Shown here piece after piece: positions 49,421 through 60,440 of a DNA stretch of 64,000 nucleotides. The position numbers were made by a program, and so were the translations under genes. The notes under the pieces were generated by a model that was not told where the DNA came from, did not search any database, and worked only from the letters and a program-made list of their open reading frames with translations. Source of the DNA: Plectrocnemia conspersa (Eukaryota; Arthropoda; Insecta; Trichoptera; Polycentropodidae); contig VTFK01000008.1 of NCBI GenBank assembly GCA_009617715.1, forward strand, positions 2,046,001 to 2,110,000. The letters are read 5' to 3'. How positions within the stretch are numbered: position 1 is the stretch's first letter; each line of letters begins with the position of its first letter.

Positions 49421-49669
49421 TTAAATCAAGTCCATTTTCTGTTGAATCATTGGTCCGAATTTCTCATGTCCTGCAATATAGCTATCCTTAAATGAGTATT
49501 TATTGTCTAAGTAGCCTATTCGAAGTGAATTGGAAACACAACAGGCAGTTATTTTATCCCATGAATTCTTTACCCAATTCACAACTTCTTGTAGACCAGG
49601 CTTCAAAAACTTCCCACGTTGATTTCTCACCATTCTGTTTTCAATGTATTCATTCATTTCCACGCGCAA
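49421..49669 (-). pseudogene. Transposase C-terminal fragment
   Basis: 82-codon frame reading LQEVVNWVKNSWDKITACCV followed by SNSLRIGYL. It resembles the W--K-AWD-I----V--SF-K-GI block found after the catalytic domain of some pogo/CENP-B-like transposases. The catalytic region is absent. Family assignment is by motif only. Confidence 0.5.
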
Positions 49670-49912
49670 ATTATCCTTAAAGGGTCTGGAGATAGGCAGT
49701 CATTCCCGCTGGAATCATATTTTTTTTCTTTGTCTCGAATTGTGTGAAGTTTATGAGTTCTTGATTTCTTTTTGTTCGTATCAACACTGAAATTTATCCG
49801 TTTCTCACTCATGGCTATAATTTTTTTTAAAAAAAAAATTAATTTAAAAAAATTGTTTTTTTTTCTTAAATGTGCGTAATAGCGAATTGTGCGAAAGTCG
49901 AGGGCCGCCTGT
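49655..49912 (-). mobile_element. 5' end fragment of Tigger family A
   Basis: Read on the minus strand, CAGGCGGCCCTCGACTTTCG then CACAATTCGCTATTACG matches the left end of the element at 22,647, including an A/T-homopolymer tract. A short frame starting MSEKRINFSVDTNKKK follows, as expected for a transposase N-terminus. The other end is missing. TA follows the terminus at 49,913. Confidence 0.7.
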
Positions 49913-50099
49913 AAATAGTGTGGCACTAGCTATAATCGCCACATGTTGGCGTTCACCTAATTTTAACTAGGGCTTATTTTCGGGGGATGTCTTATTTTCG
50001 GAAAAAGACGGTATATACATATATATAACGGAAGAGAAAATCCACGCAACTTCCATATAATAACGACAGCATTTTCGTATCCCATAATCACTTTTTAAC

Positions 50100-50775
50100 A
50101 TAAGTTAAACGTACGTTTATATCGAAAGAGGAATCCCATTGAATTATTCCGAACGATTTTACGCCGCGAACCTAACGGCTTTTACGTGATATGCAAAAAT
50201 GTTTGTCTACATCGCGCAAACGTTGAAAATTTCTTATGATAATATGCACAGTAATATTTAACGATCTTTTGTTTAAAATTAACGTTAACGGGAGTAGTTT
50301 CGGTCATAGGTTTGCGTTTATGTGATAGCGTTTTGTCGGCGGCTCTAGGGTGTGGAGGTTTATGAAGGTTATTTGATCCTTTTAGGCCGAGATGTGTGCA
50401 TTGAACCGACCCATAGGAAATAAATCAAGTGCCATACACACATTATTATTTGTTATAAAACTTAACGTATTAAGGTTGCGTAAGACATGGTTATTAATTT
50501 TTATGTCCATGATCTTCTTAATTTTATTTTAAATTAACTAGTCGGTTTAATGACAAATATTTTAAAGGTTTGTTAAAATATCACATAAGATTATTGTTTC
50601 GTCCATTCCTTTCTTTGCACGACTAGCGTAGACGATTTTCCCGTCAAAGAATTGCTATATAGCCGTTTTGATTCTAGCAATAATTTCTGTAACGGCGTTG
50701 AATCCCTGCGGTTTTTCGTTACATCGCGGTTATGTAAGGTTACATTAACGGTCATCGTTCTACGGCGATGGGGCC
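50100..50775. other. Noncoding stretch
   Basis: Moderate GC at 50,100-50,420, otherwise AT-rich. No gene recognised. Several overlapping frames around 50,590-50,990 arise from the low-complexity G-rich tract and show no domain. Confidence 0.35.
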
Positions 50776-50818
50776 ACATGTGGCGGTGGTGGGGGTGTTG
50801 GTGGTGGGGGTGGTCTCT
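50776..50818 (+). repeat. G-rich (GGT)n-like tract, potential quadruplex
   Basis: GTGGCGGTGGTGGGGGTGTT, then GGTGGTGGGGGTGGTC. At least six runs of two or more Gs, two of them five long, on the plus strand. The complement reads as histidine/proline repeats, which explains the His-rich frame on the minus strand. Confidence 0.6.
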
Positions 50819-50989
50819 TGTAACGATTCGGTCGTTTGCTTTCGAATAAATTGCAAGAAACGAGAGCGCGGCCAATGCATGATAATGATGATGATAGGTG
50901 GAAAGCACAGGATGGGGAGAAAAAACACACAAGCGAGAGACACCACAATGGCCTTTATTAGACGCCTTCATTACACGCTGTGTTAGGAT

Positions 50990-51610
50990 ATCAATTCAAT
51001 TTTGCGATACTAAAGACTCGATTGTGCAAAAATATACGAATTGAATTTGAATGTGTCTCAAATTGTTTTATACATATATATTGAAGAGTAAGATCATGCA
51101 GTATATAATTATTTCGATGAAAGGTGCAGATTAGTAATGATCTGCATGGTGTCGTGACGGAGTGTTATTAGATGATGTAACGATCATATTGAGCAATTAG
51201 TAAAATTTTCAGATATATTTCAAATAAAGTACACAAAAGATTTTATTAAATATTTCGGGAAATAAAATATTTCACCAAAAAATGTATTCTAGAATAAAAG
51301 GCCAATAACAAAAAAGCTTTCATATTTAAAACATGAATAGTTCCCATATCAATAAAAAAATATATTATTTTAACTTAATCATGCCAAATAAATATTTATT
51401 TACTTTCAGTTAAAAAATTGAGTGCATACAAAAATTCGCAAAAAAATTCGCTTTCATAAAAAAAATTTAGCCCTGTCACATGTGTGTCAGTTGCAATTTT
51501 TTTTATTAAGTTGATAATTGTCCTTGTTTGTTACATCTACCCATTGTGAAACAAGATCAACTAAAGTTAAAGCATGTAATTATTATCTTCACTGTCGCTT
51601 AGAATCTGCA
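50990..51610. other. AT-rich noncoding stretch
   Basis: No feature recognised. Confidence 0.4.
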
Positions 51611-51785
51611 TAGCTCTTCACACTCGATTTCTTGGAATAATAACTTTCTTTCTTTAAAATCCGGATTGAAATCCATTATATATGAGTGTTGATAAAAAGT
51701 AAAGTAAAGTCAGTTACAACAAAAACATCTATAAATATTCCTAATTGTTCTAAAGATTTATATAATAGTCATCTTTATCACTGTA
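51611..51785 (-). repeat. Diverged interspersed repeat, copy 2
   Basis: Minus-strand counterpart of 25,845-25,995. Read on the minus strand: AAGATGACTATTATATAAAT, AATTAGGAATATTTATAGAT, AACTGACTTTACTTTAC, ATTTCAATCC and CCAAGAAATCGAGTGTGAAG. The family is unknown. Confidence 0.6.
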
Positions 51786-52064
51786 TCAAATTAATTTTTG
51801 ATAGTTTAAACATTTTGGATTATAAATAAAAACATATAACACTCTAATTTTATTATGTAATTAAAACCCTATACGTGCGGAATTAAATTTCATAAAAAGT
51901 CACGAAATGAGTCAATTATCCAACAAAAAATGAACTTGAAGATTTAATTAGGATTTTTTCATTTGTATATAGTTATTCCTTTATGCATCTATATTTACCT
52001 TCAAAATTTAAAAGAAAAATTAATATCTATTTTAAAAATTAAAAGTCTGCCTCCTTCTGCAAAT

Positions 52065-52200
52065 TCCTTTCCCCTTTTTCTTGCATGATGAGGGCATGAT
52101 ACTGCACACTTAATAATTGCGTTGGTATTTTTTGTCCTCATACTTCGTCGGAAAATGCAAGCCTATCAATATTCGACTTTTCGTTGGGTCCTTTATCTTT
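52065..52200 (-). pseudogene. Possible piggyBac-like transposase C-terminal fragment
   Basis: Minus-strand translation gives SRILIGLHFPTKYEDKKYQ, resembling the RLTGRHFP--- block before the cysteine-rich tail of piggyBac-type transposases. A frame change is needed to reach a KCAVSCPHHARKRGKE segment where the CVVCS cysteines would be. Weak but supported by the piggyBac-like end at 52,640-52,678. Confidence 0.35.
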
Positions 52201-52555
52201 CTTCCTCTTCTGGCAATTGTTTTTTTTTATAAATTCTAAAATTGTAAACAGTGAAATTCGAGGCACACCAATACTCTTCGACTTCAGAATTAAACTGAAT
52301 GCAAACTATATAATATATTATATATATTCAAACATATATTGCACATGTGGAATTCATTGGAACGACAGATCTTTGACTAAAAAAAATTGGGCCACTCCCC
52401 CCAGAGCTCTTGTGATGTACAAAAAAATAACATGTGTTCTGATTCTTGGTAATACATTTTTGGCAATAAAAGTAATTAGCTGAGGGTAGAAAGCCATTGG
52501 AACATAACATCATTATACATCTTATACATCGTACAAAAAAAATATAATATTCCGA

Positions 52556-52678
52556 TATATACGCTCCTCGCACTTAAGAGATGCGTTTTTTCTTGACTGT
52601 GAGATATATCCGCTTCTCGCACTTACGGGACATGCGATGTGAAGCGGATTTATCCGCTCCTCGCGCGTAAAGGGTTAA
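52556..52678 (-). mobile_element. piggyBac-like end with subterminal repeats
   Basis: Read on the minus strand from TTAA (52,675-52,678): CCCTTTACGCGCGAGG, then the palindrome AGCGGATAAATCCGCT. Three direct repeats of a CGCTYCTCGC unit start at about 52,561, 52,610 and 52,654. TTAA plus CCCTTT is typical of piggyBac-superfamily ends. The opposite end was not found. Confidence 0.55.
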
Positions 52679-55600
52679 CTTAACCTGAATAAAACCATTG
52701 AAACATAAATTTATTCCTGCAGACTGCAGACTCAAACGCCCGTTGCACTGGCTGGGTGTATCAGAAATAAAATAACAATATAAAATACTTTAATAAAATA
52801 TTCAAAATAAAAAAATAGCTTTTGTTTCAAATTAAAAATATCAAAGTAGCCCTAAATTATTTTAAAAACAATTTAAAAAAAGTTTAAAAATGTTTACCAT
52901 AGGAGTTGTTAGTAAAAAACTGACGTTTAATCTACTTAATATTTAAATGGGGTAAAAATATTTTTTTTTGTACCTTTTCTATTCGTAGATTATAAGATAA
53001 TAATTTTTGTAATTAAAATACATATATGATATTATAAATAAGTGCGTACTTTTACCCTAATCTAGATGTTTAAATCAAGTATATATATATTACAAGCGAG
53101 AATAAATTATTCAATACATTATTCAGCACTAATAATTTCAAAAGTAGTTGAAGTGCAATGGCTTTATTAGTATGCTCACAAAATGTCAGTTTACCCTATT
53201 ATGACAAAGGACGTGTACGTGCAGTTTTATTTGCTGAATATATCTATATATCCGATTTAACATTAAGTCAATTCAATTTCACGCTCTAACTCGACAAGAA
53301 ATGCCATCTTGGGTGTATGTCTCATCTTGCAGGTGCAAGTTTAGTTTATCCAGAAACTATAATATATACGAACACGTCAAGCTCTATATGGAGAAATACG
53401 ATTGTTATGTCTCAAAAGCGTGTTTCCCGTATCGTATACATTTATATCAAAACAACCATAGTAATCCAATTACGACCGCGAGAGCCGTCTTAATTAGTGA
53501 TGAAAGCCATTAAAATTAATGTTGATCTTGAGGGTCACCGTTGCGGCGCAAATGTCACTTTTTCTCTCACAATTACAGCTTTTTGTAAAAGTCGGCATGA
53601 TTGTAGGGTTGTACCATGCATAATGGTTAATAAACGCCGCTCAGTTTTTTGTTGCACCTGAACGGGGCCGGGATAATAACAGCATCTAAAAAATCATCAT
53701 CTCTTAGGCAATCATTATTGGTCCACTAGACCAGAACACTCGGGCGAACGGCAGCGGTTGTCAACATTTTTATTGATTTTACATTGTAATAAGCGTTGAA
53801 TTCCGATGAAAACTAGACGATCGTAAATAACTTAAGGTTGCACAGTACATACTGTGTAAATGTTTGTGGTCAACGTATGAAAACCGGTTGGGAAGCGCTG
53901 ATCTGAAGCAGCAATCTCGTGTTTCCACGGAACGATAAGTGTTGAATCTCTAGGTCGTATTTCGCACAATCTGCTCTCATTATTTACTATTTTAAATCGG
54001 TTTTAGTAATTTAAATATTATTTTTATGGTGAAGTACTTTGCTTTCGAGTGTGTATATATAATACTATATTATGGGCAACTTTTAATAGCACCACATAAG
54101 AACATGATTATTATTTAACAATCAACAGGTCGTGGGCTTGAACTCATATGAACCTTTATGTTTTTAAATTTATATCTATGTATAACTAGAAAATCTGTAC
54201 AATAATTGTACCCCTTAATGCCACTAAAATAAAATATCTTAATATATGTGAAATTACACACAAATATATAATTTTCGTATAAAAAAATATTGTGAATTTT
54301 ATTTGTAATACATATAAAGCAGAGTTATATGTTCCAGTTTGAATGATATTTTTTATCATTGTACTTGACATTTTTTTTATAGATTTTTTATCACCTGTTT
54401 ATTTATATACATACATATATATTTACATCTGATTCGATGTTTATATTTATTACGGATATGCATGGCTTTTCCCGCAAAAGTGCTAAAGACGTTTAGTTTT
54501 CGCTGACGGACGTGGCGATCGGAGATTCCGAGTGATTAGCATCCCCAGATGGATCATAAACAACGGCCGTTCAGTGCTTATTATAACATGTATTGACAAA
54601 TATCAACAGCCGATGAAATGCGGTTACGAAAAATTAGTTATTTTTTTAAAAATTAATTCACGAATCGAAAGTGAGCAGAAGAAAATAACTTTTTACATAT
54701 AGACTAGTAAATATAAGCGCATACATTACGTAAATAATTTACTTTTATTTAAAATTAACTTCTAACTGTGAATATTCACCACTGATTTGAAACACACGAG
54801 AGTTTATCCGAACTTAAACCAAAGCATCAATGAAGCAGCAGCTTCCCTCTTCTCAACTTCAACTTTGGTACTAAACGCAGATAATGCTATGATTACATCA
54901 CAAATTGCTATTAAATAACTAAAGAACTTTTCCTTTTATTGTATAATATACGCATGACCGTAAGGTTAGAGCATGAATATTCAGTAATATTATATAATAT
55001 ATTTTATTTTTAATTTAAAGTGCTATAAACCGAGGCCAATAAAAAATAAAACAATCCACTCGCTTGTCTTTATTTATTGCTTAATTATTTACAGTAAAAT
55101 GGTATACACGTTAACAACATTTAGCTCCCCGGTGATCACGATTAAACATCAAACGTTTTGATACATTACCAGCATTCGTCATTCGAAACCGGATGTTCAC
55201 CTTTCCGTACTTCCGTGCCTCGGTCGGCAATTAAAGACCGAGAATATGTTTTTTTATTATTTCGACATGGCAACCCCTTCATTAAACGGCAATTATTCAC
55301 CTTTTGATATTTATTACACACCAGCCTTTCGTGACACCCTATATGTATCAATAAACATAAATTTTGATCGATTTCATATAGCTGTGTTCATATGTAATTT
55401 TGCTGTAAGCACTTAAGTATTTTTCCGTCAATACACTCTAATCTAATCTTTCAGCCGTGTTTGGCATATTCATATATAAATACATGTGCATGTATTTAGT
55501 TTAAATATTAAATATTATCTTTCAGTATCAGCTTTATTTTAATCTTCAATATACTTATTTGCAGAAACGACATTCTAACGATTACTAAACTAGATAACGA

Positions 55601-56989
55601 CCGCGATGATCTCTCGCGTATTTTCAGTGTTATGGTTCTTTTACACTCGCGACATTTCAGCGACGACATTTGCAAAATATGGTGAAATTAGTCGTGAGAC
55701 TATCTTCTTCTATATTATACACCAAAAAGCTTTAATATAGCCAAAAGAGCAATAACTTAACATGAGTTGTGAAAAGGCCGTAAACTAAACGCGCGATATT
55801 CGACGGCGAACAAGCTTTTATACTTCTGGCGTTAAAGTCAAATTTTATTAGAAATTTCTATGAAAATTTACATTATAAGATTGTGCTTTGTGAAAAAAAT
55901 ATGTAATAACATTCGAGGCAGAAGGCGATTTTTTTCGAATTAAATTATCGAAGTCCTCTTACATAAAAATATATTTTAATGTAAAATATAAGAAAGTATC
56001 GGACTCGTTTTTTATTCTGATTTTTCCAATATCATAAAAATATTATGTGTTCTAATAGTTGAGTATCTTTTAAATCTTTAATCTATGTCGACTACTTAAA
56101 GATTATGTTACCTTGTAAATTAATTTAAACAGATTAAATTGATTTATTATATATACATATTATTTATGGTTTGATGGACAAAATTTAACCAATAATCGAT
56201 ACATTTTTATGCTATATTCGTCGATGTTCGCACGGTCAAAATAGCGTCGTGTTCATCTCTCAAGCGATACATGGTTTTGCTATTTATTGCAAACGCTTAA
56301 CGATCGAGGGGAAAATCGCAGTTTTACTGTTCGCGCGACATCTGCACGAGTCGTAAAAACGGCACGAGGTCCACTCATAAAAATAGGATTTTAAAAATCT
56401 AATGATTTTTACCCAGCGGTGGTGGTCTTGAATTAAAATTTGCGGTCTGACAATTGAACCCTGCATAGAGCAACACATAGACTAGAATCAAGTCGTGATC
56501 GTGGCTTCTCAATCAGATATTTGCACACTAACCATATTCAGAAACAGACTCCGAGCGAAGAAACTCATTCGAGGACGAGTGGAAAGTAGGACCTTTGAAA
56601 TGGGACCACAAGAAATGCTCTTTGACTTTTGACGCTTATCGAATGAGAGCTGCTAGCACCAAAGACGTAGCATTGACGTTATAGGCAATATATATATAAA
56701 TATATATATCTCACCTTTCGATGTGAATAAATACTTTTTATATATTGTTTTGAGAAGAATCCAGCATTTTCCTAAATTTTATAATACTATTTAAAATGTA
56801 AGCTTACATTTAATTTTCATGAATTAATCTTTGATAATAATAAAAGCATTCCAATAAATTAAGGGTAAACTGTCTATCTTTACTTTTCACTCCATTAATA
56901 ATTGATCTGTATCTGTTTAATGTCAGCTACAATGAGCTGGATTAGTTTGTGTTATTTCATTTTTCTTACTACATATTATTTTTTTACCA
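52679..56989. other. Long noncoding stretch
   Basis: AT-rich with GC-raised pockets at 53,200-53,960, 54,450-54,600, 55,130-55,330 and 56,200-56,680. No domain-bearing frame. CATA/TATA microsatellites occur near 54,405-54,425 and 56,685-56,710. Pyrimidine-rich acceptor-like sites near 55,460 and 55,630 lead into frames that stop within a few codons. Confidence 0.35.
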
Positions 56990-57052
56990 TCTTGACGCAT
57001 TAGGGTAACCTGTCAGGTCATAATGGTATTAATTTAATTTAAATAAATAAAT
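56990..57052 (+). mobile_element. LINE/SINE 3' tail fragment
   Basis: CATCTTGACGCATTAGGGTA, then ACCTGTCAGGTCATAATGG and TAAATAAATAAATC. A close match to the LINE tail at 11,217-11,290. No coding sequence upstream. Confidence 0.7.
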
Positions 57053-57054
57053 CA

Positions 57055-57730
57055 TTCTACAATATTTTAAAATTATTTTTTCTGCATTATGTTGTTGAAT
57101 ATCATTAAACGAAAAAATTATCATTAAGAGCCTTAAAAACATTTGTTCGAATTGAAATAACGTACCGTAAAATATTATTCTTATTTTTTTTAAAACTTTA
57201 AAATTAACGATATAGTTATATATTATTATCTATATTATAAATTATGTACCTCGAAATTCAGATTTTACTTTTATCAATTTTAAAAAATTATGAGTATTCA
57301 ATTCGTTCATAAAAGTTTTAACCATAATTTTTTTGAATTGTTATAAAAATTGCAAACTGGTACCAAAATTAAATGCTTTTGTATATTCTCTCAAATTTTA
57401 ATAATGTTCTATTGTTAATTAAGCCCTAGCTTTATAGTGTATTTATATAAAAAAGTTTTCTAGCGCTTATTAAGTTAAAAGTTTCAAACTTTTACCCAAT
57501 TTTAACGACTTTTGTTTCTCATTCTTTGGATTGCTCCTTTCCTTTATGGTATATTTATTTGTCTTTGTAGAATTATAAAAAGGTATTTATCCACGTAGAT
57601 GTGATTTCTTTTAATATTCAATATATAAATTCACTACAAATTATCTCAATGTTTGATTATAAATACAATATTTACAATATCTTATTATTAGATAATATTT
57701 ATTTATTATAATTTTATAGAATTAAAATAT
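57055..57730. other. AT-rich noncoding stretch
   Basis: No feature recognised. Confidence 0.4.
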
Positions 57731-57734
57731 AAAG

Positions 57735-57905
57735 TTTAGAACAATGGTTAAGGTCGGTAGTCTGTATCTGTATGGTCTAGACTGGTAGCTCAGAGGCCAC
57801 GGGCTCAAACCACGGCAGCAGACTCAAATTAAAAAAAATTAAAAAATACACCAATAATAAAAACCGTTTTAGAATTATAGTAACATCTATTAATTATAAA
57901 GTATA
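57735..57905 (+). mobile_element. tRNA-derived SINE (copy 2), head and body
   Basis: Matches the SINE at 21,924: TGGTCTAGACTGGTAGCTCA, GAGGCCACGGGCTCAAACCA (B box), CGGCAGCAGACTCAAATT and GTAACATCTATTAATTA. The tail is missing. It faces copy 3 in inverted orientation. Confidence 0.75.
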
Positions 57906-58095
57906 ATACATATATAAATATTTATAAATTACTATAAAGATGTCATTTATTTGCAGACTAAAAAAATCGGTAGCTAATACTTTATTTTTATAAATAAAAA
58001 TTTGAGTGCCGCTGTCGGGGCTCGAACTCGCAACCTCAGAGCTACTAGTCTGAAAATAACGCTTATTTATAGTACTCCTCTTTAACCACATTTAG
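57906..58095 (-). mobile_element. tRNA-derived SINE (copy 3), inverted
   Basis: On the minus strand: AGACTAGTAGCTCTGAGGTT, GCGAGTTCGAGCCCCGAC (B box), AGCGGCACTCAAATTTTTAT and ATGACATCTTTATAG. Together with copy 2 it makes an inverted repeat of about 360 bp with a short AT-rich centre. Confidence 0.75.
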
Positions 58096-59275
58096 TCAAC
58101 ACCCGTTTAATACACATTGTTATTAAATTAATTATTTAAAAATAAATAAGACATGAAACGCTACGTTTTGCACAAATTACAAATAAAAACTTTTTGGGGT
58201 TTCTTAACTAGTATAAATATTTTGGGGCGTCGCAATTTTTATTCAATGGCTCTTTTATTGGTATTATTTTAAGTAATTCTAAAAAAATGTAGATAAATGG
58301 AAAAAATAAAAATAAAATATAAAAGGATTTAAAATTAGATTTTTAACCTAAAACCACACGTTTACAGTCTACATTTGGTAAATTACATTTTAGTTACTTC
58401 AACATGTCTTATTTTTTTGTAAATTTTTGGAATTTATTATCGCCCGCTAAAAATTGAAAGTAATGTTTTTTCCCGATAAAAATGCAATATGATGATTACT
58501 CTAAAATTCTGATAAAATGTATTTTTTTAAATTAATTTACAACCGCGTTAATTTAAAAAAAAATCTTATACTAAATTCATAGCTGCATTTAAAGCAGGTA
58601 GTATAAAAAGGGACAGAGATTTGCGATTAACACTGAAAACATCGTTTGATAATGTAAATTTAATGACCGACTATAAAAATTATGATAAGCAAAAATTTCT
58701 TTTCGACCTTTTTCGGTCATTAAAAAATAGGAATGCAAAGATCGATGTCTTATGATTATATAATTGAGATAAAATCGCCGGATAAATGGAGCAATAGGCA
58801 ATATTTTGATGTAAATGCTGTAAATGTATCATATGAATGTGTCCATAAATTAATTAAATCTTTCAGTAAAAACATTTTTAATATATCATGTATCAATTTA
58901 AAATAATAAAATAATGCTACAATACGGATTTTAATATTCTTCACGCTCGTTTATATTTTAATTATTAATTATTAAACATTTTTCTTCCATAAACACTGAT
59001 CCAAATTGTTCTCAACAAAATCAGTAAAAAGATTTTCCATATTTAAATATACGTACATATATACTGTAATAATATACATATATATAAACATTTGAGAATT
59101 CTCGAGAAACTGATTCATAGTTTCTCATTTCTTGGGATGTGGAAATCACTGGAAAAAGAGAAATACTCGTTAAAAAGTTTTTTGGCGGACGAATGGTGAC
59201 CAGATGAGATTCAGATTTGGCCGCTGTAGTAGTTGTTTATTGAATTTTTTAGAATAGTTATGTTTTTGTTTGTAT
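58096..59275. other. AT-rich noncoding stretch
   Basis: No gene or element recognised. Minus-strand frames at 58,589-58,944 are low-complexity and have no domain. Confidence 0.4.
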
Positions 59276-59277
59276 AA

Positions 59278-59340
59278 TGGCCTTCATGACGCATTGAAAA
59301 ATCTTGTCACATCATGATGGTTAGATTTGTAATAAAAAAA
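59278..59340 (+). mobile_element. LINE/SINE 3' tail fragment
   Basis: GGCCTTCATGACGCATTGAA, then CTTGTCACATCATGATGG and an A-rich end. Same tail type as 11,217-11,290, more diverged. Confidence 0.55.
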
Positions 59341-60045
59341 TAAAATTATGAATGAGATTGGCGGATGAGGCGCTGCCGGTCGTCGTGCCTTTATGGGCAG
59401 GCAAAGAATGTCTCGCCACCGCCACGTTATGTTTTCAGAGTGCCTTCTAACTTGGTCAAATAAATCGGATCCCCACAGTTTTAATATATCTTATAAGATG
59501 ATTTTTGTGATGTCGTCTTTTATTTGCAAATGTTAATTGCTTTGTTTTCAGGGTTTCGTCACTTACTAAAGTTGTAATTGTAACAAATGAGATTTTATAA
59601 TTATTTATTGGAATTAATTTTATTTTTTCTATGTACATTACTTGTATAAATGCTAAAATTAGAACTACATCTATTATCCAATGTCCCATAAGACAAATAA
59701 TTACTATGTATGCTTCAAATTAATTTTATGACCACTTTAATCATCTTGATAGCGAAACGCTCAATTAAAACTCTGGTCTTCATCAAAAATAATTTAAAAC
59801 AAGGCAGTCAAGCGTTAAGCAGCAACCAGAAACACCTAACTGCATTTTCACTAACTGTTTACACTCAGTCAAAAATAATTGAGCTCATGCAATTCAAATT
59901 AGGCAGTGTGCATATTTATGCATGCATATATCTACGCAAACATCATGTACACATGTAGCTAAATGTAATTTCATGATATGGGCATAGTTGGTACGTGCAT
60001 GCGAGATGAACGCTCTCACACATTAAAAATTAACCCTTTGCGAGC
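59341..60045. other. Noncoding stretch
   Basis: AT-rich apart from 59,355-59,450. A TTAACCCTTTGCG motif at 60,032 could be a piggyBac-like end but has no partner. Confidence 0.35.
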
Positions 60046-60440
60046 GTTTGAAGGTTCATCTTGGTGATTTATTCAAGTCGCAAAGCGCCCGCAGAGGAAT
60101 ATTATCCGCGTGCATAATTTAAAACGGGACGCGTATTTAATTAACGACGCCGTCTGTGCAATTAATTGCGACGCGCTAATGTCGAACGCGATATTGTTTA
60201 TGGACTCCCATGCAAAATTGTCAATAATTAATGTCGTTGTTTCATATTGTATGCTAAAACTTGGTGCGATGATAACAATGAACAAATTCGAGATGATACG
60301 GTCGATTTGACTTTGAACAATGGAACGGTCGAATTTTATTGTAATGTGCGAATAAGGCGATACAGGTCCGTGCAATGGGAGATTTTAAATTATCAACTCG
60401 TTATCTTGGTTGCCATAAAATTTATATATTGAGTGAAAAG
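60046..60440. promoter_or_regulatory. Candidate conserved regulatory block rich in homeodomain-type sites
   Basis: GC-raised segment with TTTAATTAACG, GCAATTAATTGCG, CGCTAATGTCG, GTTTATGGAC and CAATAATTAATG within about 110 bases (60,134-60,240). Open frames on three phases are short and domain-free. Clusters of TAATTA and TTTATGG cores suggest homeodomain binding. This is inference from motif density only. Confidence 0.3.

Larger units (their letters stand above)
49180..50011 (-). mobile_element. pogo-superfamily element with nested or chimeric Tigger end
   Basis: Termini CCGTCTTTTTCCGAAAATAA at 49,180 and the inverse ending at 50,011 extend to 23 bp, flanked by TA on each side (49,178-49,179; 50,012-50,013), as in Tc1/mariner elements. 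Next to the ends are more GTCTTA / CCGAAA motifs. The interior carries a minus-strand transposase C-terminal fragment (49,421-49,669) and a terminus of Tigger family A at 49,893-49,912. It is non-autonomous at 832 bp. Confidence 0.8.

Noticed and set aside
50591..50971. 126-codon His-rich minus-strand frame
   Set aside because: Explained by the G-rich repeat tract. Overlapping frames in all phases have similar length.
60073..60432. Three overlapping frames
   Set aside because: Short, domain-free, in several phases. The segment fits regulatory DNA better.
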